A stretch of 64,000 nucleotides of DNA from Enterobacter genomosp. O (GTDB taxonomy: Bacteria; Pseudomonadota; Gammaproteobacteria; Enterobacterales; Enterobacteriaceae). The notes beneath the pieces were generated by a model. That model searched no databases. It had not been told where the DNA came from and saw nothing but the letters and a program-made list of their open reading frames with translations. Made by a program: the position numbers and the translations under genes. Below, piece after piece: positions 40,524 through 51,551 of the stretch; positions within the stretch are counted from its first letter, which is position 1; each line of letters starts with the position of its first letter. Location of the stretch: positions 1 through 64,000 of the forward strand of contig NZ_LECZ01000024.1 of assembly GCF_001022965.1 (NCBI RefSeq), given 5' to 3'.

Positions 40524-41744
40524 TTACAACGTTTGCAGCAGGCTCGCTAACTGGCGATTAATCACCTGCTGGTTAAAATCGGTTTCTACTTTTTGTCGGG
40601 CGTTGTGAAGCACGGGCTCCAGCGCCTGCTGGTCGATGTCGCTGAATGCCGCTAGCCGATCGGCCAGGGCCATGGCGTTATTTTCCGGCACCAGCCAGCC
40701 GGAATAGTCAGACTGGATAAGCTCCGGGATCCCGCTGTGCAGGGTCGATACCACCGGAATGCCTACAGCCATCGCCTCCATCAGCGCCACCGGAATGCCT
40801 TCCATATCGCCATCGGTGCCCGTCACGGAAGGCAGCAGAAACACATCCGCCTCATCGAGCATGGCCTTCACCTCATGGCTCGGCTTGAAGCCCGGCATCT
40901 CGACAACATCTTCCAACTGATACTGTTCGATAAGCGTGCGCAGACGACGCTCCCACGGCCCAATGCCCAGAATGCGATAGTGGAAATCCACCCCGCGCGC
41001 TTTCAGCTGGCGGCAGGCTTCAATGGCCACATGCAGCCCTTTCTTCTCGGTCAGGCGAGCGACGGAGATGATCTGCAGCGGTTTGCCCGGCACCTTCACC
41101 GGACGGCGAGTGAAGCGGGTAAGATCCACCCCCATACGCGAAACGGCAATTTTCTCTCCCGGGCAGCCCATGTTTTTAAGCCGTCCGGCCCACAGTTCAC
41201 TAATGGGAAGCATCACGTCACCGCGTCGGAAAAGCTGCTGATACTCCGGCGTGTAGTGGTTCAGCACTTCACGGCTGGAGATATCAATGCCGTGGAAGAT
41301 GGTCGCGATTTTACCGTCAATCACCCCCAGCTCGCGCAGCTTCGCGGCGGTGACGCCCGCCGGGCCAAAGTGGGCGATAAACACGTCCGCACGATACGGC
41401 TGCGCCGTTTGCCCGCAGATGGCCGACAGGATCAAATTGCGGGACTCTGCGCCATAGCGGGACACATTCAGCGCGCGCCAGGTCGACGCGCGATGGATCC
41501 CACGTAATGTCCGGCTGGCCCGGTGGCGCAGCTTGCTCACCTTCCCGGAAGGCTCATCCTGCAGCCAGCGGGTTTTCGCCTCCAGCCCATACTGGGTATA
41601 GGCCGCATGGGTATTTTGCGTATCGCCCTTTTGCAGGGCGATAATCTCCACGTCATATCCCATACCGATAAACGCGGTGATTTGGTTCAGGACAAACGTT
41701 TCAGACGACAGCGGAAATTTCAGCAAGAAGAAACCAACCTTCAT
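40524..41744 (-). CDS. wcaL: Colanic acid glycosyltransferase WcaL
   Basis: This 406-residue GT4 enzyme matches E. coli WcaL in length. It has SVARLTEKKGLHVAIEA (about residues 223-239), ILGIGPWERRL, and EGIPVALMEAMAVGIPVVST (about 313-332) with the E-x7-E pair. It is thought to add one of the sugars of the colanic acid hexasaccharide unit on undecaprenyl phosphate in the cytoplasm. It overlaps wcaK by four bases. Confidence 0.95.
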   Translation of the reverse strand: MKVGFFLLKFPLSSETFVLNQITAFIGMGYDVEIIALQKGDTQNTHAAYTQYGLEAKTRWLQDEPSGKVSKLRHRASRTLRGIHRASTWRALNVSRYGAESRNLILSAICGQTAQPYRADVFIAHFGPAGVTAAKLRELGVIDGKIATIFHGIDISSREVLNHYTPEYQQLFRRGDVMLPISELWAGRLKNMGCPGEKIAVSRMGVDLTRFTRRPVKVPGKPLQIISVARLTEKKGLHVAIEACRQLKARGVDFHYRILGIGPWERRLRTLIEQYQLEDVVEMPGFKPSHEVKAMLDEADVFLLPSVTGTDGDMEGIPVALMEAMAVGIPVVSTLHSGIPELIQSDYSGWLVPENNAMALADRLAAFSDIDQQALEPVLHNARQKVETDFNQQVINRQLASLLQTL

Positions 41745-43021
41745 TTCCCCTCCCGCACGCGATCCAGTACCGATTTCACCATCCCGATGCCCTTCTCGCG
41801 CTCGGCTTTCACCGCCACGGCCAGGCGTTCATTGATGGCCGGCAGCTGGCCCAGGGTGTCCCCCACCATCGCGCCGAGCGAACCATCCAGCAGATGACGG
41901 ATATCCACGGCCATTTCCGGCATGCCGAGCTGCTGCATAATCCCGGCGGATTTGTGCTCATAGTTGATGGCAATGGCCGGCGTACCAAAGTTCATGGAGA
42001 TAATCGCCGAGTGCAGACGGGTACCCACGGTCAGGTCACAGGCGGAGAGCAGCTTGCCCATCTCCAGGTCGTTCAGTTCGTCCATCACCACGTGATAGCG
42101 GGACGGGTCGTTGACAAGGTTGCGCAGGTTCAGCGCCACCATGCGGTCATCTTTGTTGTAGCTGTCGATACCGGTGCAGGTGGACAGCGCAAGCACCTGA
42201 TAACCGCTGTCCAGCACGCGGTTCACCACGTCAGCGAACGCTTTCTCATACGCCGCCTGCGTCGTGCCTAAACGCTTATCGAAGGGCGCCAGCTCGCGCA
42301 GGGTGATGGCGACAGTTTTCTGTTTCGCCGCCACATCGAGCCAGTGCTGCACCGCGTAACTTGCCTGGAAGCTGTCGTCCTGGTGATCCACCAGCCAGGC
42401 CGTGTCCACGCCGTGCTCAACTTTTGACGTGTCGATCTCGCTGCGCTTCATCATCTCAAGGCTCACGGACTCGCGCAGGATCAGCGCGTCGCAGTGACCA
42501 AACACGTAATTCGCCAGCTGGTTAAACTGCGGGTCCTGGAAAGGCCCCACGCTGTGACCAATCATAAACAGCGGCTTTTTCGCCATGAACGTACAAAGCG
42601 CATGCTCGAACTGCGGCACGCCGTAGAGATCGACGAAGAACGAACCGCCGACCTGAATAATGGCGTCATAGCCGGACAGCAGACGCACAAAATCGGTAAA
42701 GCCCTGCGCGATAGCAATATTGCGCAGCTTGCCGGTGTCGGTCACGCGGGAAAGCAGCACCTGGTGCTGGTAGCGACGGCGCAGCACTTTTTTCACGCGC
42801 CCCATCACGCCCGCGGCGTTGTTATGCTGTTTCATCTGGCTGTAGAGCGGGTCGCCCATCACCGGGCGGTTCAGTAACCAGGATGAGCTGACCGGATAAC
42901 GGCTCATCACGTCCACTTCGGTCTCAGGCTTAAGGGTGTTAATCGCATCCAGTAAACCGCGCAGGATGGCGCTGTCGCCACGGTTGCCGCAGGTATGGTT
43001 GCCAAGAATTAATAATTTCAT
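41741..43021 (-). CDS. wcaK: Colanic acid pyruvyltransferase WcaK
   Basis: This 426-residue member of the polysaccharide pyruvyltransferase family (CsaB/AmsJ-like) adds the pyruvate ketal to a galactose of the colanic acid unit, using phosphoenolpyruvate. Family features are NHTCGNRGDSAILRGLL (about residues 8-24), the central IGHSVGPFQD stretch, and VGTRLHSAIISMNFGTPAIAINYEHK (about 335-360) with the histidine. It lies between wzxC and wcaL and overlaps the latter by four bases. Confidence 0.94.
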   Translation of the reverse strand: MKLLILGNHTCGNRGDSAILRGLLDAINTLKPETEVDVMSRYPVSSSWLLNRPVMGDPLYSQMKQHNNAAGVMGRVKKVLRRRYQHQVLLSRVTDTGKLRNIAIAQGFTDFVRLLSGYDAIIQVGGSFFVDLYGVPQFEHALCTFMAKKPLFMIGHSVGPFQDPQFNQLANYVFGHCDALILRESVSLEMMKRSEIDTSKVEHGVDTAWLVDHQDDSFQASYAVQHWLDVAAKQKTVAITLRELAPFDKRLGTTQAAYEKAFADVVNRVLDSGYQVLALSTCTGIDSYNKDDRMVALNLRNLVNDPSRYHVVMDELNDLEMGKLLSACDLTVGTRLHSAIISMNFGTPAIAINYEHKSAGIMQQLGMPEMAVDIRHLLDGSLGAMVGDTLGQLPAINERLAVAVKAEREKGIGMVKSVLDRVREGK

Positions 43022-43038
43022 AATGGCCTCTTAAATAA

Positions 43039-44517
43039 CTAGCCTGCGCGAAGCAGCGTTTTCATTTTTTCGTTACGGCAAAACTGGCGCTTCATCTCCA
43101 CCACCAGCGCATTGCGCGACAGCACAATCATCACGACGAAGGCCAGCGCGCCCGCGGCGACCTGCACCGCCAGCAGCGCGGCCAGCGGCAGGTGGCCGCT
43201 GAGGATAATGCCCAGGGCGTAGCTCACCGCCAGGGTCGGCAATGAGAGATAGAACGGCAGCCACAGGCTCAGGATGTACTGACGGTAGCTGGAGCCCAGC
43301 ACCGGCTTGATCATGATGAAGTAGCTCAGCACGGTGTTGATAATCTGCACCAGCAGGAAGCCTAGCGTGACGCCGATGGCGCCCGCCATGTGTCCACCAA
43401 CAATAATTGCCGGAATAAACAGGAAGGTTTTAAAGACGTTGAACTTAAAGCTGATATCCACGCGCGCCTTCGCCATCAGCAGGGAACCAATCGGATTCCC
43501 CACGGAGCGCAGCAGCCCCACCACGCAGAGCAGCTGAAGGATCGGGATAATACCGTTCCACTTCTCGCCAAATACCAGCGGCACGAAGTTGCTGGAAACC
43601 ACCATCAGCCCCAGCAGCACCGGGAAGTTGATAATCCCCACCACCGAAAGCAGCTTGTAGAAATTGACGCGCAGCTTCTCCGTGTCGTCCTGAATCTTGG
43701 CAAACGCCGGGAACAGCACGCGGGTAATAATCGGGTTCAGCTTCATCGGGGGAACGACCGCGACGTTATAGGCCAGGTTGTAGCCCCCTGCCACGCTCGC
43801 CCCGAGAATACGTGCCAGCACCAGCGTTGAAAGGTTGGTGTTCACATAGTTGATGATACTGTCCGCCGTCAGCCATGCGCCAAAACGCAGGTTGGAGGAG
43901 ACGGAAGCCAGCGAGAAATGCAGCCCCGGACGGTAGATTTTGCGGCCAAAATAGCCGAACAGCAGCGTGCGCACGGCAGAGTTAACCAGATACCCCAGAA
44001 TGGCCGTCATCGCCAGCGGCCAGAAATGGGCGCTCACCACGGTGAAGGTAAAGCCCGCCAGCACGGCGCTGGTCTCGATCATGCCGATCTTGTTGAACTC
44101 CAGCTCTTTCTGCATCAGCGCGCGGAACTGCTGCCCGTGCGGGATCACCACGAAAGCAAACGACAGCGTACGCATCAGCGGCGCGAGATCCGGGTTGTGC
44201 AGCACGCTGGCGATGGTATCGCTCAGCAAGAACACCAGCACAAACACGAAAATCCCCAGCCCCACGTTCAGCCAGTAGAGCGTGGTCAGCTCCAGATGGC
44301 TAATCTCTTTGCGCTGGATAATTGAGTTGGCGATACCAAAGTCAGATAGCGTATCGGCCAGCGCGATAATCACCAGCGAAACGGTCAGCAGACCGAACTG
44401 GTGATTATCGATAATGCGCGCCAGGACTGTCATCTGCACCAGGCCAAGGCCAATGATGACGATGGTCGCCATCGCTGACCACTTCGCGCCGCTGATGGTT
44501 TTTTCACGTAAGCTCAT
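43039..44517 (-). CDS. wzxC: Colanic acid flippase WzxC
   Basis: This 492-residue protein has about fourteen membrane segments of the polysaccharide transporter (MOP/PST) family and moves the lipid-linked colanic acid unit across the inner membrane. The N-terminal KTISGAKWSAMATIVIIGLG and the later ADTLSDFGIANSIIQR segments match WzxC. It starts one base before the wcaJ stop region ends (gap of one base) and lies upstream of wcaK. Confidence 0.95.
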   Translation of the reverse strand: MSLREKTISGAKWSAMATIVIIGLGLVQMTVLARIIDNHQFGLLTVSLVIIALADTLSDFGIANSIIQRKEISHLELTTLYWLNVGLGIFVFVLVFLLSDTIASVLHNPDLAPLMRTLSFAFVVIPHGQQFRALMQKELEFNKIGMIETSAVLAGFTFTVVSAHFWPLAMTAILGYLVNSAVRTLLFGYFGRKIYRPGLHFSLASVSSNLRFGAWLTADSIINYVNTNLSTLVLARILGASVAGGYNLAYNVAVVPPMKLNPIITRVLFPAFAKIQDDTEKLRVNFYKLLSVVGIINFPVLLGLMVVSSNFVPLVFGEKWNGIIPILQLLCVVGLLRSVGNPIGSLLMAKARVDISFKFNVFKTFLFIPAIIVGGHMAGAIGVTLGFLLVQIINTVLSYFIMIKPVLGSSYRQYILSLWLPFYLSLPTLAVSYALGIILSGHLPLAALLAVQVAAGALAFVVMIVLSRNALVVEMKRQFCRNEKMKTLLRAG

Positions 44518-44518
44518 C

Positions 44519-45913
44519 TTAATACGCCGCTTTGTTCACGAAACCTTTGAAGATGGTCAGAAAAACAATCTTGATATCGAACCAGACGCTCCACTCACGG
44601 ATGTACTCCAGATCGAACTCAATACGTTTTTCCATTTTTTCCAGCGTGTCGGTTTCACCGCGCCAGCCGTTGATCTGCGCCCAGCCCGTGATGCCCGGCT
44701 TCACCTTATGGCGCAGCATGTAGCCTTCAATCAGCGAACGGTACTGCTCGTTGTGCGCGACCGCGTGCGGGCGAGGCCCGACAATCGACATCCCGCCGGT
44801 GAACACGTTGATGAACTGCGGCAGCTCGTCCAGCGAGGTACGGCGCAGGAAGTTCCCCACGCGGGTGACGCGCGGATCGTTCTGCGTTGCCTGGGTTACC
44901 ACCTTGTCGTTTTCCATCACCTTCATGGAGCGGAATTTCCACACCATAATCGGCTTACCGTCCATGCCGTAGCGGGTCTGACGGAAGATTACCGGTCCGG
45001 GAGAGCTCAGCTTCACCGCCAGGGCGATGCAGCACAGTACCGGAGAGATAAGCAGTAAAATCAGCGAAGAGAGCACGATATCTTCCAGACGCTTCAGCAC
45101 GCGGTTAATACCTGACAGCGGCGTGTCGTACAGCGGTACGACCGGCACACCGTTCACCTCTTCAATGCGGGAGTGAAGGATGTTGAACGTAAACACGTCC
45201 GGGATGAGGATCACCGAACAGGTGGTATCCGCCAGCTCGCGCATCAGTTGCTTAATGCGGGATTCGTCTTTCATCTGCATGGCGATGTAGACGTTGTGAA
45301 TTTTGCCGGCTTTCGCGTCTTCAATAAGCTGCTCGTAATTGCCCGCCCAGTCCGCAGGCACGCCGCCAGGCTTCGCGTCGTGATAAATCCCCACCACTTC
45401 AAAACCTAACCACGGCTCTTTGCGGAAGCTGTCGAGCAGCACCCGCCCGACGGGCAAATCCCCTGCCACGGCAACGAAGCGACGGTTATAACCCCGGTTG
45501 CGCAGCCAGCCCGCGCCAAAGCGGATAAGTGAGCGACACACCACCATGCCGACGCAGGTCAGCAGATACCAACAGAGATAGGTCACCAGACGATTGTCAA
45601 AATCATGGCTGAACGCCACCAGGCCCGCGCTGAAGATCAGGCTCAGGGTCCAGTTCTGCAGCAGCAGCATCAGTTCAGTGGTCATTTTGACGCCGCGCCA
45701 CGAACGATAGAAATCCGTCATCCCGCCGATCATCTGAAACACGACCAGCGCAATCAGCGCCATCAGCAGATGCATGTATAAGAACGATTGCCCGCTGATC
45801 CGACACACCGCCCACAATCCACCGACCATGATGGTGATATCAGAAAAACGCTGCACCATAGAGATTAACGATGCATTCGTTCTCGCTCGTTCGCGTTTTT
45901 TTAGATTCGTCAT
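44519..45913 (-). CDS. wcaJ: Undecaprenyl-phosphate glucose-1-phosphate transferase WcaJ
   Basis: This 464-residue enzyme starts the colanic acid unit by transferring glucose-1-phosphate from UDP-glucose to undecaprenyl phosphate. The N-terminal part (about residues 20-140) has four or five hydrophobic segments. The C-terminal polyprenyl glycosylphosphotransferase domain shows SSPGPVIFRQTRYG (about 287-300), WKFRSM and FINVFTGGMSIVGPRPHAV (about 359-377). Its length is normal, with no truncation of the kind often seen in non-mucoid capsule mutants. Confidence 0.96.
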   Translation of the reverse strand: MTNLKKRERARTNASLISMVQRFSDITIMVGGLWAVCRISGQSFLYMHLLMALIALVVFQMIGGMTDFYRSWRGVKMTTELMLLLQNWTLSLIFSAGLVAFSHDFDNRLVTYLCWYLLTCVGMVVCRSLIRFGAGWLRNRGYNRRFVAVAGDLPVGRVLLDSFRKEPWLGFEVVGIYHDAKPGGVPADWAGNYEQLIEDAKAGKIHNVYIAMQMKDESRIKQLMRELADTTCSVILIPDVFTFNILHSRIEEVNGVPVVPLYDTPLSGINRVLKRLEDIVLSSLILLLISPVLCCIALAVKLSSPGPVIFRQTRYGMDGKPIMVWKFRSMKVMENDKVVTQATQNDPRVTRVGNFLRRTSLDELPQFINVFTGGMSIVGPRPHAVAHNEQYRSLIEGYMLRHKVKPGITGWAQINGWRGETDTLEKMEKRIEFDLEYIREWSVWFDIKIVFLTIFKGFVNKAAY

Positions 45914-45959
45914 CGTTGTTCCTGTATTCAGTTCCCCCTCCCACCGGGAGGGGCAAATA

Positions 45960-47330
45960 TTACTGATTCAACAGCGCCAGAATGTCCTTCGTTCGGGCTT
46001 CCATCAGCGCGGTGTCAGCGCGGGACTCCACGTTCAGGCGCACCACCGGCTCGGTGTTGGACGAGCGCAGGTTAAAGCGCCACTGCGGGAACGCCATGCT
46101 GATGCCGTCGGTACGGTCAATTTCCAGTGCGTGAATGGCAAAGTGCTGCTCCACGCGGGCAATGGCCTCGGCTGGCTGCGCCAGCTTGCTGTTGATCTCC
46201 CCGCTCGCCGGGAACGCCGCCATACGGTCCGCTACCTGCTCGCTCAGCGTTTTCCCCTTCAGGCACAGCAGCTCGGTCACCAGCAGCCACGGGATCATCC
46301 CGCTGTCGCAGTAGGCAAAATCACGGAAGTAGTGGTGGGCGCTCATCTCGCCGCCGTAGATGGCGTCTTCTTCGCGCATGCGCTCTTTGATGAAGGCGTG
46401 GCCGGTTTTGGACATTACCGGCGTGCCGCCTGCCGCGGACACCACGTCGACGGTGTTCCAGGAAAGACGCGGGTCATGAATTATCTTCGCGCCCGGGTTT
46501 TTCTCAAGGAACGCTTCCGCCAGCAGGCCGACAATGTAGTAGCCCTCGATGAACTGCCCGTTCTCGTCGAACAGGAAGCAGCGGTCGAAATCGCCGTCAA
46601 AGGCGATGCCCATATCCGCGCCGTGCTCGATCACCGCGTTGCGGGTATCGTCGCGGCACTCCGGCAGCAGCGGGTTAGGAATACCGTTCGGGAAGTTGCC
46701 GTCCGGGGTGTTGTGCACTTTGACGAAGGTCACCGGCACGTTCAGTTCTTTAAAGCGGGCTTCGAGAGCGTCCACCACCGGGCCGGCCGCGCCGTTGCCG
46801 GAGTTAATCACCAGCTTCAGCGGCTTGAGGTTCGCCACGTTGATGTAGCCCAGCAGGTGGTCGATGTACTCTTTTTGCAAAGTGATCTGCCTGTAGCTGC
46901 CGCGCTTCGCGTCGTTCACCGGCGGGAAGTCATTGGCTTCCGCCAGGCGCTGCACGTCGCGCAGGCCGGTATCGCCGCTGATTGGGCGAGCGCCCTTGCG
47001 CACCAGCTTCATGCCGTTGTAGTCCATCGGGTTGTGGCTGGCAGTCACTTCGATACCGCCGTCCACGCCGAGGTGGAAGGTGGCAAAGTAAATCTCTTCG
47101 GTCCCGGAAAGGCCGATATCCAGCACGTCCACGCCCGCGTCCTGCAGCCCTTTCGCCAGCGCCAGCTTCAGGGATTCACTGGTCAGGCGCACGTCGCCGC
47201 CCAGCACGATGGTTTTTGGCTTGAGATATTCGCCGTACGCGCGGCCGATGCGCCACGCGATATCTTCGTTCAGCTCTTCGCCCAGCTTGCCGCGAATATC
47301 GTAGGCTTTAAAACAGGTTAATTTTTCCAT
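45960..47330 (-). CDS. cpsG: Phosphomannomutase CpsG (ManB)
   Basis: This 456-residue enzyme converts mannose-6-phosphate to mannose-1-phosphate for GDP-fucose synthesis. The phosphoserine loop is [13 protein letters not shown] (about residues 95-107), the magnesium loop is DGDFDRC (about 245-251), the sugar loop is [10 protein letters not shown] (about 324-333), and RSSNTEP (about 427) binds phosphate. The start at 47330 gives the usual N-terminus ([14 protein letters not shown]); the longer frame to 47423 runs through a REP element. Confidence 0.96.
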   Translation of the reverse strand: MEKLTCFKAYDIRGKLGEELNEDIAWRIGRAYGEYLKPKTIVLGGDVRLTSESLKLALAKGLQDAGVDVLDIGLSGTEEIYFATFHLGVDGGIEVTASHNPMDYNGMKLVRKGARPISGDTGLRDVQRLAEANDFPPVNDAKRGSYRQITLQKEYIDHLLGYINVANLKPLKLVINSGNGAAGPVVDALEARFKELNVPVTFVKVHNTPDGNFPNGIPNPLLPECRDDTRNAVIEHGADMGIAFDGDFDRCFLFDENGQFIEGYYIVGLLAEAFLEKNPGAKIIHDPRLSWNTVDVVSAAGGTPVMSKTGHAFIKERMREEDAIYGGEMSAHHYFRDFAYCDSGMIPWLLVTELLCLKGKTLSEQVADRMAAFPASGEINSKLAQPAEAIARVEQHFAIHALEIDRTDGISMAFPQWRFNLRSSNTEPVVRLNVESRADTALMEARTKDILALLNQ

Positions 47331-47398
47331 GATGACCCCTTTTTCAGGCAACAGTCGGCCCTGACCACTAAATGGCCAAATTGATTTTTTTGTCATTC

Positions 47399-47428
47399 GT
47401 AGGCCCGGCAAGCGCAGCGCCACCGGGC
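47399..47428. repeat. REP-type palindrome between cpsB and cpsG
   Basis: GTAGGCCCGGCAAGCGCAGC followed by GCCACCGGGC is a REP-like stem with the GTAGG head. It lies in the 111-base gap between cpsB (upstream) and cpsG, the largest gap but one inside the colanic acid operon. Confidence 0.7.
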
Positions 47429-47441
47429 ATGATGCGGAGTG

Positions 47442-48878
47442 CTACACCCGCCCGTAGCGGTCCTGGAAGCGCACGATATCGTCCTCTTCCAGATACGAGC
47501 CGGAGCGCACCTCAATTAAGTCGAGAGGAATTTTCCCCGGGTTCTCCAGACAGTGCGTCGCCCCCAGCGGAATATAGATGGATTCGTTTTCACCCAGCAG
47601 CTTGACTTCACCGTCGATGGTGACTTTCGCCGTACCGGCGACCACCACCCAGTGCTCGGCGCGGTGGTGGTGCATCTGTACGGACAGCCCCTCACCCGGC
47701 TTCACGGTAATGCGTTTCACCTGGTAACGCTCGCCCGCGTCGATGGAGTCATATTTGCCCCACGGACGGTACACTTCGCGGTGAATGTGGTGCTCGTGGC
47801 GACCATCCGCCTTGATTTTTTCCACCACTTTTTTTACGTCCTGCACGGCGTTACGGTCGGCAATCAGCACGGCGTCTTTGGTCTGAACCACCACCAGGTC
47901 TTTCACGCCAACCGTTGTCACCAGGCCGGACTCGGCATAGACGTAGCTGTTTTCCGTTTTGTGGCTAATCACATCACCGTGATGGACGTTACCCTCCGGG
48001 GTATGGGCGCTGATCTCCCACAGGGAGGACCAGGAGCCAACGTCGCTCCAGCCCGCATCCATCGGTACCACGACGGCATCTGCCGTGCGTTCCATCACCG
48101 CGTAGTCAATCGACTCTTCCGGACAGGCGAGAAACGCCTCTTCGTTCACGCGGATAAAATCGAGGTCCGGATCAACCGTGGCCATCGCTTTCTCGCAGGC
48201 GCTGAGAATGTCCGGGCGATACTTCTGCAATTCTTCCAGATAGCGTCCGGCACGGAACAGGAACATCCCACTGTTCCAGTAGTACTCCCCGCTGGCGACG
48301 TACGCCTGCGCGGTTTCCAGATTCGGTTTTTCAACAAACTGCGCCACGTCAAACGCCACGCTGTCGCCTTCACCCGGCGTCACGCTGCCGCGGCGGATAT
48401 AGCCATAGCCGGTTTCAGGCAGATCCGGCACGATGCCGAAGGTCACCAGCTTACCGCTGTCGGCATAAGGAATGGCCGCACGAACCGCGTCGCGGAATGC
48501 GTCTTCCTGCTGGATAACGTGGTCCGCCGCCAGCACCAGCATCAGCGGGTCGCAGTTCGGGCTGCTGCGTTTTGCCGCCAGCGCCGCCAGGGCGATCGCA
48601 GGGGCAGTGTTACGACCGGCAGGCTCCAGGATGATGTTTTCTGTGAGTTTGTTCAGCTGGCGCAGCTGCTCGGCAACAATAAAGCGGTGCTGTTCGTTAC
48701 AAATCACCACCGGGCTTTCACACTCCACGCCGTGCAGACGGTTCACCGTCGTTTGCAGCATGGTGAGTTCCCCTTTCAGGCAGAGGAACTGTTTTGGATA
48801 GAGCACGCGGGACAGCGGCCACAACCGGCTACCAGAGCCACCAGCCATCACAACCGGATACAAAGTGGTTTGACTCAT
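47442..48878 (-). CDS. cpsB: Mannose-1-phosphate guanylyltransferase CpsB (ManC)
   Basis: This 478-residue enzyme makes GDP-mannose. The N-terminal nucleotidyltransferase has [12 protein letters not shown] (about residues 13-24) and FVEKP near residue 175. The C-terminal cupin (about 355-478) has [17 protein letters not shown], the phosphomannose isomerase-like domain usual in ManC, although isomerase activity is not guaranteed. It lies three bases after wcaI. Confidence 0.96.
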   Translation of the reverse strand: MSQTTLYPVVMAGGSGSRLWPLSRVLYPKQFLCLKGELTMLQTTVNRLHGVECESPVVICNEQHRFIVAEQLRQLNKLTENIILEPAGRNTAPAIALAALAAKRSSPNCDPLMLVLAADHVIQQEDAFRDAVRAAIPYADSGKLVTFGIVPDLPETGYGYIRRGSVTPGEGDSVAFDVAQFVEKPNLETAQAYVASGEYYWNSGMFLFRAGRYLEELQKYRPDILSACEKAMATVDPDLDFIRVNEEAFLACPEESIDYAVMERTADAVVVPMDAGWSDVGSWSSLWEISAHTPEGNVHHGDVISHKTENSYVYAESGLVTTVGVKDLVVVQTKDAVLIADRNAVQDVKKVVEKIKADGRHEHHIHREVYRPWGKYDSIDAGERYQVKRITVKPGEGLSVQMHHHRAEHWVVVAGTAKVTIDGEVKLLGENESIYIPLGATHCLENPGKIPLDLIEVRSGSYLEEDDIVRFQDRYGRV

Positions 48879-48881
48879 GAT

Positions 48882-50105
48882 TTATCCCCGTATATCTGCA
48901 ATAAATTGGCTCAGCACGTTCTCTTTCTCGAGCGTGCGTTCGGCATATTCACGTGCCACCGTGTTCAGTTTTGGCATGGCGAGTGCCAGTTCAATGCCGG
49001 TGACCAGCGCCGGGACCGATTCCGGCTCCACGCACACCGCAATCCCCGGGTAGCTGTCACACAGCTGGCCTAATTCTGTTTCGGCTTCTGCCGTAATCAC
49101 CGCGTTACCGCCCACTGCCAGAATGTTGGTCAGCTTGGACGGCAGCACCGCATCCGCCGCGCCGCGTTTTTGCACCACCAGATGGCAGTCGCCCATCTTC
49201 AGCAAAGCTGGCAGTGCCTCGTAAGACTGAAGCGGGAAGAACTTCACGTTGGTCAGGCCGCGAACGCTTACCATTTTTTCCAGCCGCGCTTTCCCACCGC
49301 CCTGCCCGACAATCACAAACGTCCACGGGTGCTGGCTCAGCTGCTGGGCCGCTTCGATCACGCTCTCCAGCCCCTGCTTTTCGCCGATATTTCCTGAATA
49401 AAGAATGATTTTTTGGTCATCAGGCAAACCGAGCTGCGCGCGCAGCGCCTGAGCGTCTTGCTCACTCACGTCGCGAAAACGCGCCACTTCGGACCAGTTC
49501 GGGAAGAAGATCACCTTTTCCGCCGGGACGCCCTTCTCCTGCGCCTTGTTCATCATGGATCGCGAAATAGTCGAGACGTAATCCACGTTGTGTAAGCCAC
49601 TGCGCTCAAACGCGCTGGCGAGCTTCGCCACCTTGCCGCCTTTGCTTTTGCCTGCCATCCCCAGGCCCAGCATGGCGTCAACTTCATAATCCTGAATGTG
49701 CAGCAGGGTGCGCGCGCCGGAGAGTTTGCCCAGCAGGCGCATGCCCGGCGTGCAAAACAGCGTCGGCACCACGCCAATGATGCGATCCGGCTTCCAGCGA
49801 CGCTGCGCCATCAGCGGGAAGAAACTGCTCAGCGCAAAGCTGCCGAGGTGAATCAGCCGCTTCAGCGTCGAGGGCTGCTTAGGCACATACAGCGGGCAGC
49901 GCCAGACGGTCGCCGCTCCCTCTTCGCGACGGTAGCGCCAGCTTGAGTAGCGCTCCCCCACTTTCCATTCCGGGTAGTACGGCGGCGCGGTAATGACCCG
50001 CACGTCATGTCCCTGGCTCGCCATCCACTCGACCATCTCGCCGGTGTATTTCCCGATACCGGTTAGCTCCGGCGAGTAGTTGATTCCGTATACGAGGATC
50101 TTCAT
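48882..50105 (-). CDS. wcaI: Colanic acid glycosyltransferase WcaI
   Basis: This 407-residue GT4 enzyme has the N-terminal [20 protein letters not shown] (about residues 9-28), a donor site with [19 protein letters not shown], and a length equal to E. coli WcaI. It is a predicted fucosyltransferase of the colanic acid unit; the donor has been assigned from family and operon context only. It overlaps gmm by four bases. Confidence 0.95.
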   Translation of the reverse strand: MKILVYGINYSPELTGIGKYTGEMVEWMASQGHDVRVITAPPYYPEWKVGERYSSWRYRREEGAATVWRCPLYVPKQPSTLKRLIHLGSFALSSFFPLMAQRRWKPDRIIGVVPTLFCTPGMRLLGKLSGARTLLHIQDYEVDAMLGLGMAGKSKGGKVAKLASAFERSGLHNVDYVSTISRSMMNKAQEKGVPAEKVIFFPNWSEVARFRDVSEQDAQALRAQLGLPDDQKIILYSGNIGEKQGLESVIEAAQQLSQHPWTFVIVGQGGGKARLEKMVSVRGLTNVKFFPLQSYEALPALLKMGDCHLVVQKRGAADAVLPSKLTNILAVGGNAVITAEAETELGQLCDSYPGIAVCVEPESVPALVTGIELALAMPKLNTVAREYAERTLEKENVLSQFIADIRG

Positions 50106-50584
50106 AGTCCCGGCACCTCAGACTGACGATCGGCCAGGAAATAGGCACGGCTGTTGTCGTGCACATTGTCGCTGGCCAGCAACGCCTCTGGCGTCTGCCA
50201 GCGGTAGTCGTCATGCTGAGAATCAGGCAGACGCAGGTCTGCCTCACTCACCTTCAGGCGGAACCCCAGCACGATGTAGTGCGTGGTGAACCCGGTGCCC
50301 GAAAAGTTATCGTCATAGAAGTGCTGCCAGACCCCGTAAAACTGGCCCGCTGCCATTGGCAGCTGCAGGCCCAGCTCCGCCAGAGTGAGACGCTCAAACG
50401 CATCGCTCAGCGTCTCATCCTTCTGCACGCGCCCGCCGGGCACGAACCAGAATCCCTGTGCAGGACGGTTGGTTCGTTTCCCCAGCAAGAACTCGCCGCG
50501 TTCGTTCTCCACGATCAAATCAATTGAGATGAGCGGAGTGGAACGCACCACCGTGGCAAAATCTTCCTGACTTAAAAACATCAT
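50102..50584 (-). CDS. gmm: GDP-mannose mannosyl hydrolase Gmm (WcaH)
   Basis: This 160-residue Nudix-type protein hydrolyses GDP-mannose and GDP-glucose to GDP and the sugar and may tune GDP-fucose supply. The Nudix box [24 protein letters not shown] begins near residue 50 (shown here as [17 protein letters not shown]) and has the altered spacing known for Gmm. The start at 50584 overlaps the fcl stop by one base (TAATG). Upstream in-frame codons lie within fcl. Confidence 0.94.
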   Translation of the reverse strand: MMFLSQEDFATVVRSTPLISIDLIVENERGEFLLGKRTNRPAQGFWFVPGGRVQKDETLSDAFERLTLAELGLQLPMAAGQFYGVWQHFYDDNFSGTGFTTHYIVLGFRLKVSEADLRLPDSQHDDYRWQTPEALLASDNVHDNSRAYFLADRQSEVPGL

Positions 50585-51549
50585 TACCCCCGGAAGCGGT
50601 GCTGGTTTTCCAGGAACCACTGGTAGGTACTGGCCAGCCCCTGCTCCAGTGACACCTCGTGATACCAGCCCAGCTGATGCAGACGGGTCACGTCCAGCAG
50701 CTTGCGCGGCGTGCCGTCCGGTTTGGTCGCGTCAAACACCACGCGGCCTTTGTAGCCCACAACCTGCGCGATAGTCTGCGCCAGCTCGCGAATAGTGCAG
50801 TCCACGCCGGTGCCCACGTTGATGTGCGACAGCATCGGCTCGGTGTTCTCCTGCCACACTTCGCGATCCAGCTCCATCACGTGGATGCTGGCGGCAGCCA
50901 TGTCGTCCACGTGCAGGAATTCGCGCATCGGCGTGCCGCTGCCCCACACCACCACGTCCGGTGCGTTCTCGGCAGTCGCCTCGTGGAAGCGACGCAGCAG
51001 CGCCGGGATCACATGCGAATTGCTCGGGTGGAAGTTGTCGTGCGGCCCGTACAGGTTGGTCGGCATCACCGAACGATAGTCGCGGTTGTACTGACGGTTG
51101 TAGGACTCGCACAGCTTGATCCCGGCAATCTTGGCAATCGCGTACGGCTCGTTAGTCGCTTCCAGCGTGCCCTGCAGCAGCTCGCTTTCGGCGATCGGCT
51201 GCTTCGCCATTTTCGGGTAAATACAGGACGATCCTAGGAACAGCAGCTTGTTCACGTTGTGCAGATGCGCCGCGTGAATGATGTTGCTCTCAATCATCAT
51301 GTTTTCGTAGATGAAATCCGCGGGGTAGGTGTTGTTGGCAACAATGCCGCCCACCTTCGCTGCCGCCAGATACACCTGGTCAATGCGTTCGTTAGCAAAG
51401 AAGTCCTGTACCGCACGGCTGTCGAGCAGGTTCAGCTCGTCGCGGGTGCGGACAATCACTTCGACGTCACCGCGCTGCTCCAGCTGGCGTACAATCGCGG
51501 AACCCACCATTCCGCGATGACCGGCGACAAAAATACGTTGTTTTGTCAT
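50584..51549 (-). CDS. fcl: GDP-L-fucose synthase Fcl (WcaG)
   Basis: This 321-residue SDR enzyme epimerises and reduces GDP-4-keto-6-deoxymannose to GDP-L-fucose. [10 protein letters not shown] (about residues 10-19) binds NADPH, and the catalytic set is Ser in LGSSCIYP (about 105-112) with YAIAK (about 136-140). It lies two bases after gmd, which makes its substrate. Confidence 0.97.
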   Translation of the reverse strand: MTKQRIFVAGHRGMVGSAIVRQLEQRGDVEVIVRTRDELNLLDSRAVQDFFANERIDQVYLAAAKVGGIVANNTYPADFIYENMMIESNIIHAAHLHNVNKLLFLGSSCIYPKMAKQPIAESELLQGTLEATNEPYAIAKIAGIKLCESYNRQYNRDYRSVMPTNLYGPHDNFHPSNSHVIPALLRRFHEATAENAPDVVVWGSGTPMREFLHVDDMAAASIHVMELDREVWQENTEPMLSHINVGTGVDCTIRELAQTIAQVVGYKGRVVFDATKPDGTPRKLLDVTRLHQLGWYHEVSLEQGLASTYQWFLENQHRFRG

Positions 51550-51551
51550 TC

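Noticed and set aside
45774..47321. 515-codon open frame on the plus strand, opposite cpsG and the start of wcaJ
   Set aside because: It is rich in His, Arg, Val and Gln, as expected from the complement of GC-rich codons, shows no protein motif, and lies wholly over the well-supported cpsG and wcaJ genes.
47553..49073. 506-codon open frame on the plus strand opposite cpsB and wcaI
   Set aside because: Same signs of a shadow frame; cpsB has all its active-site motifs on the minus strand.
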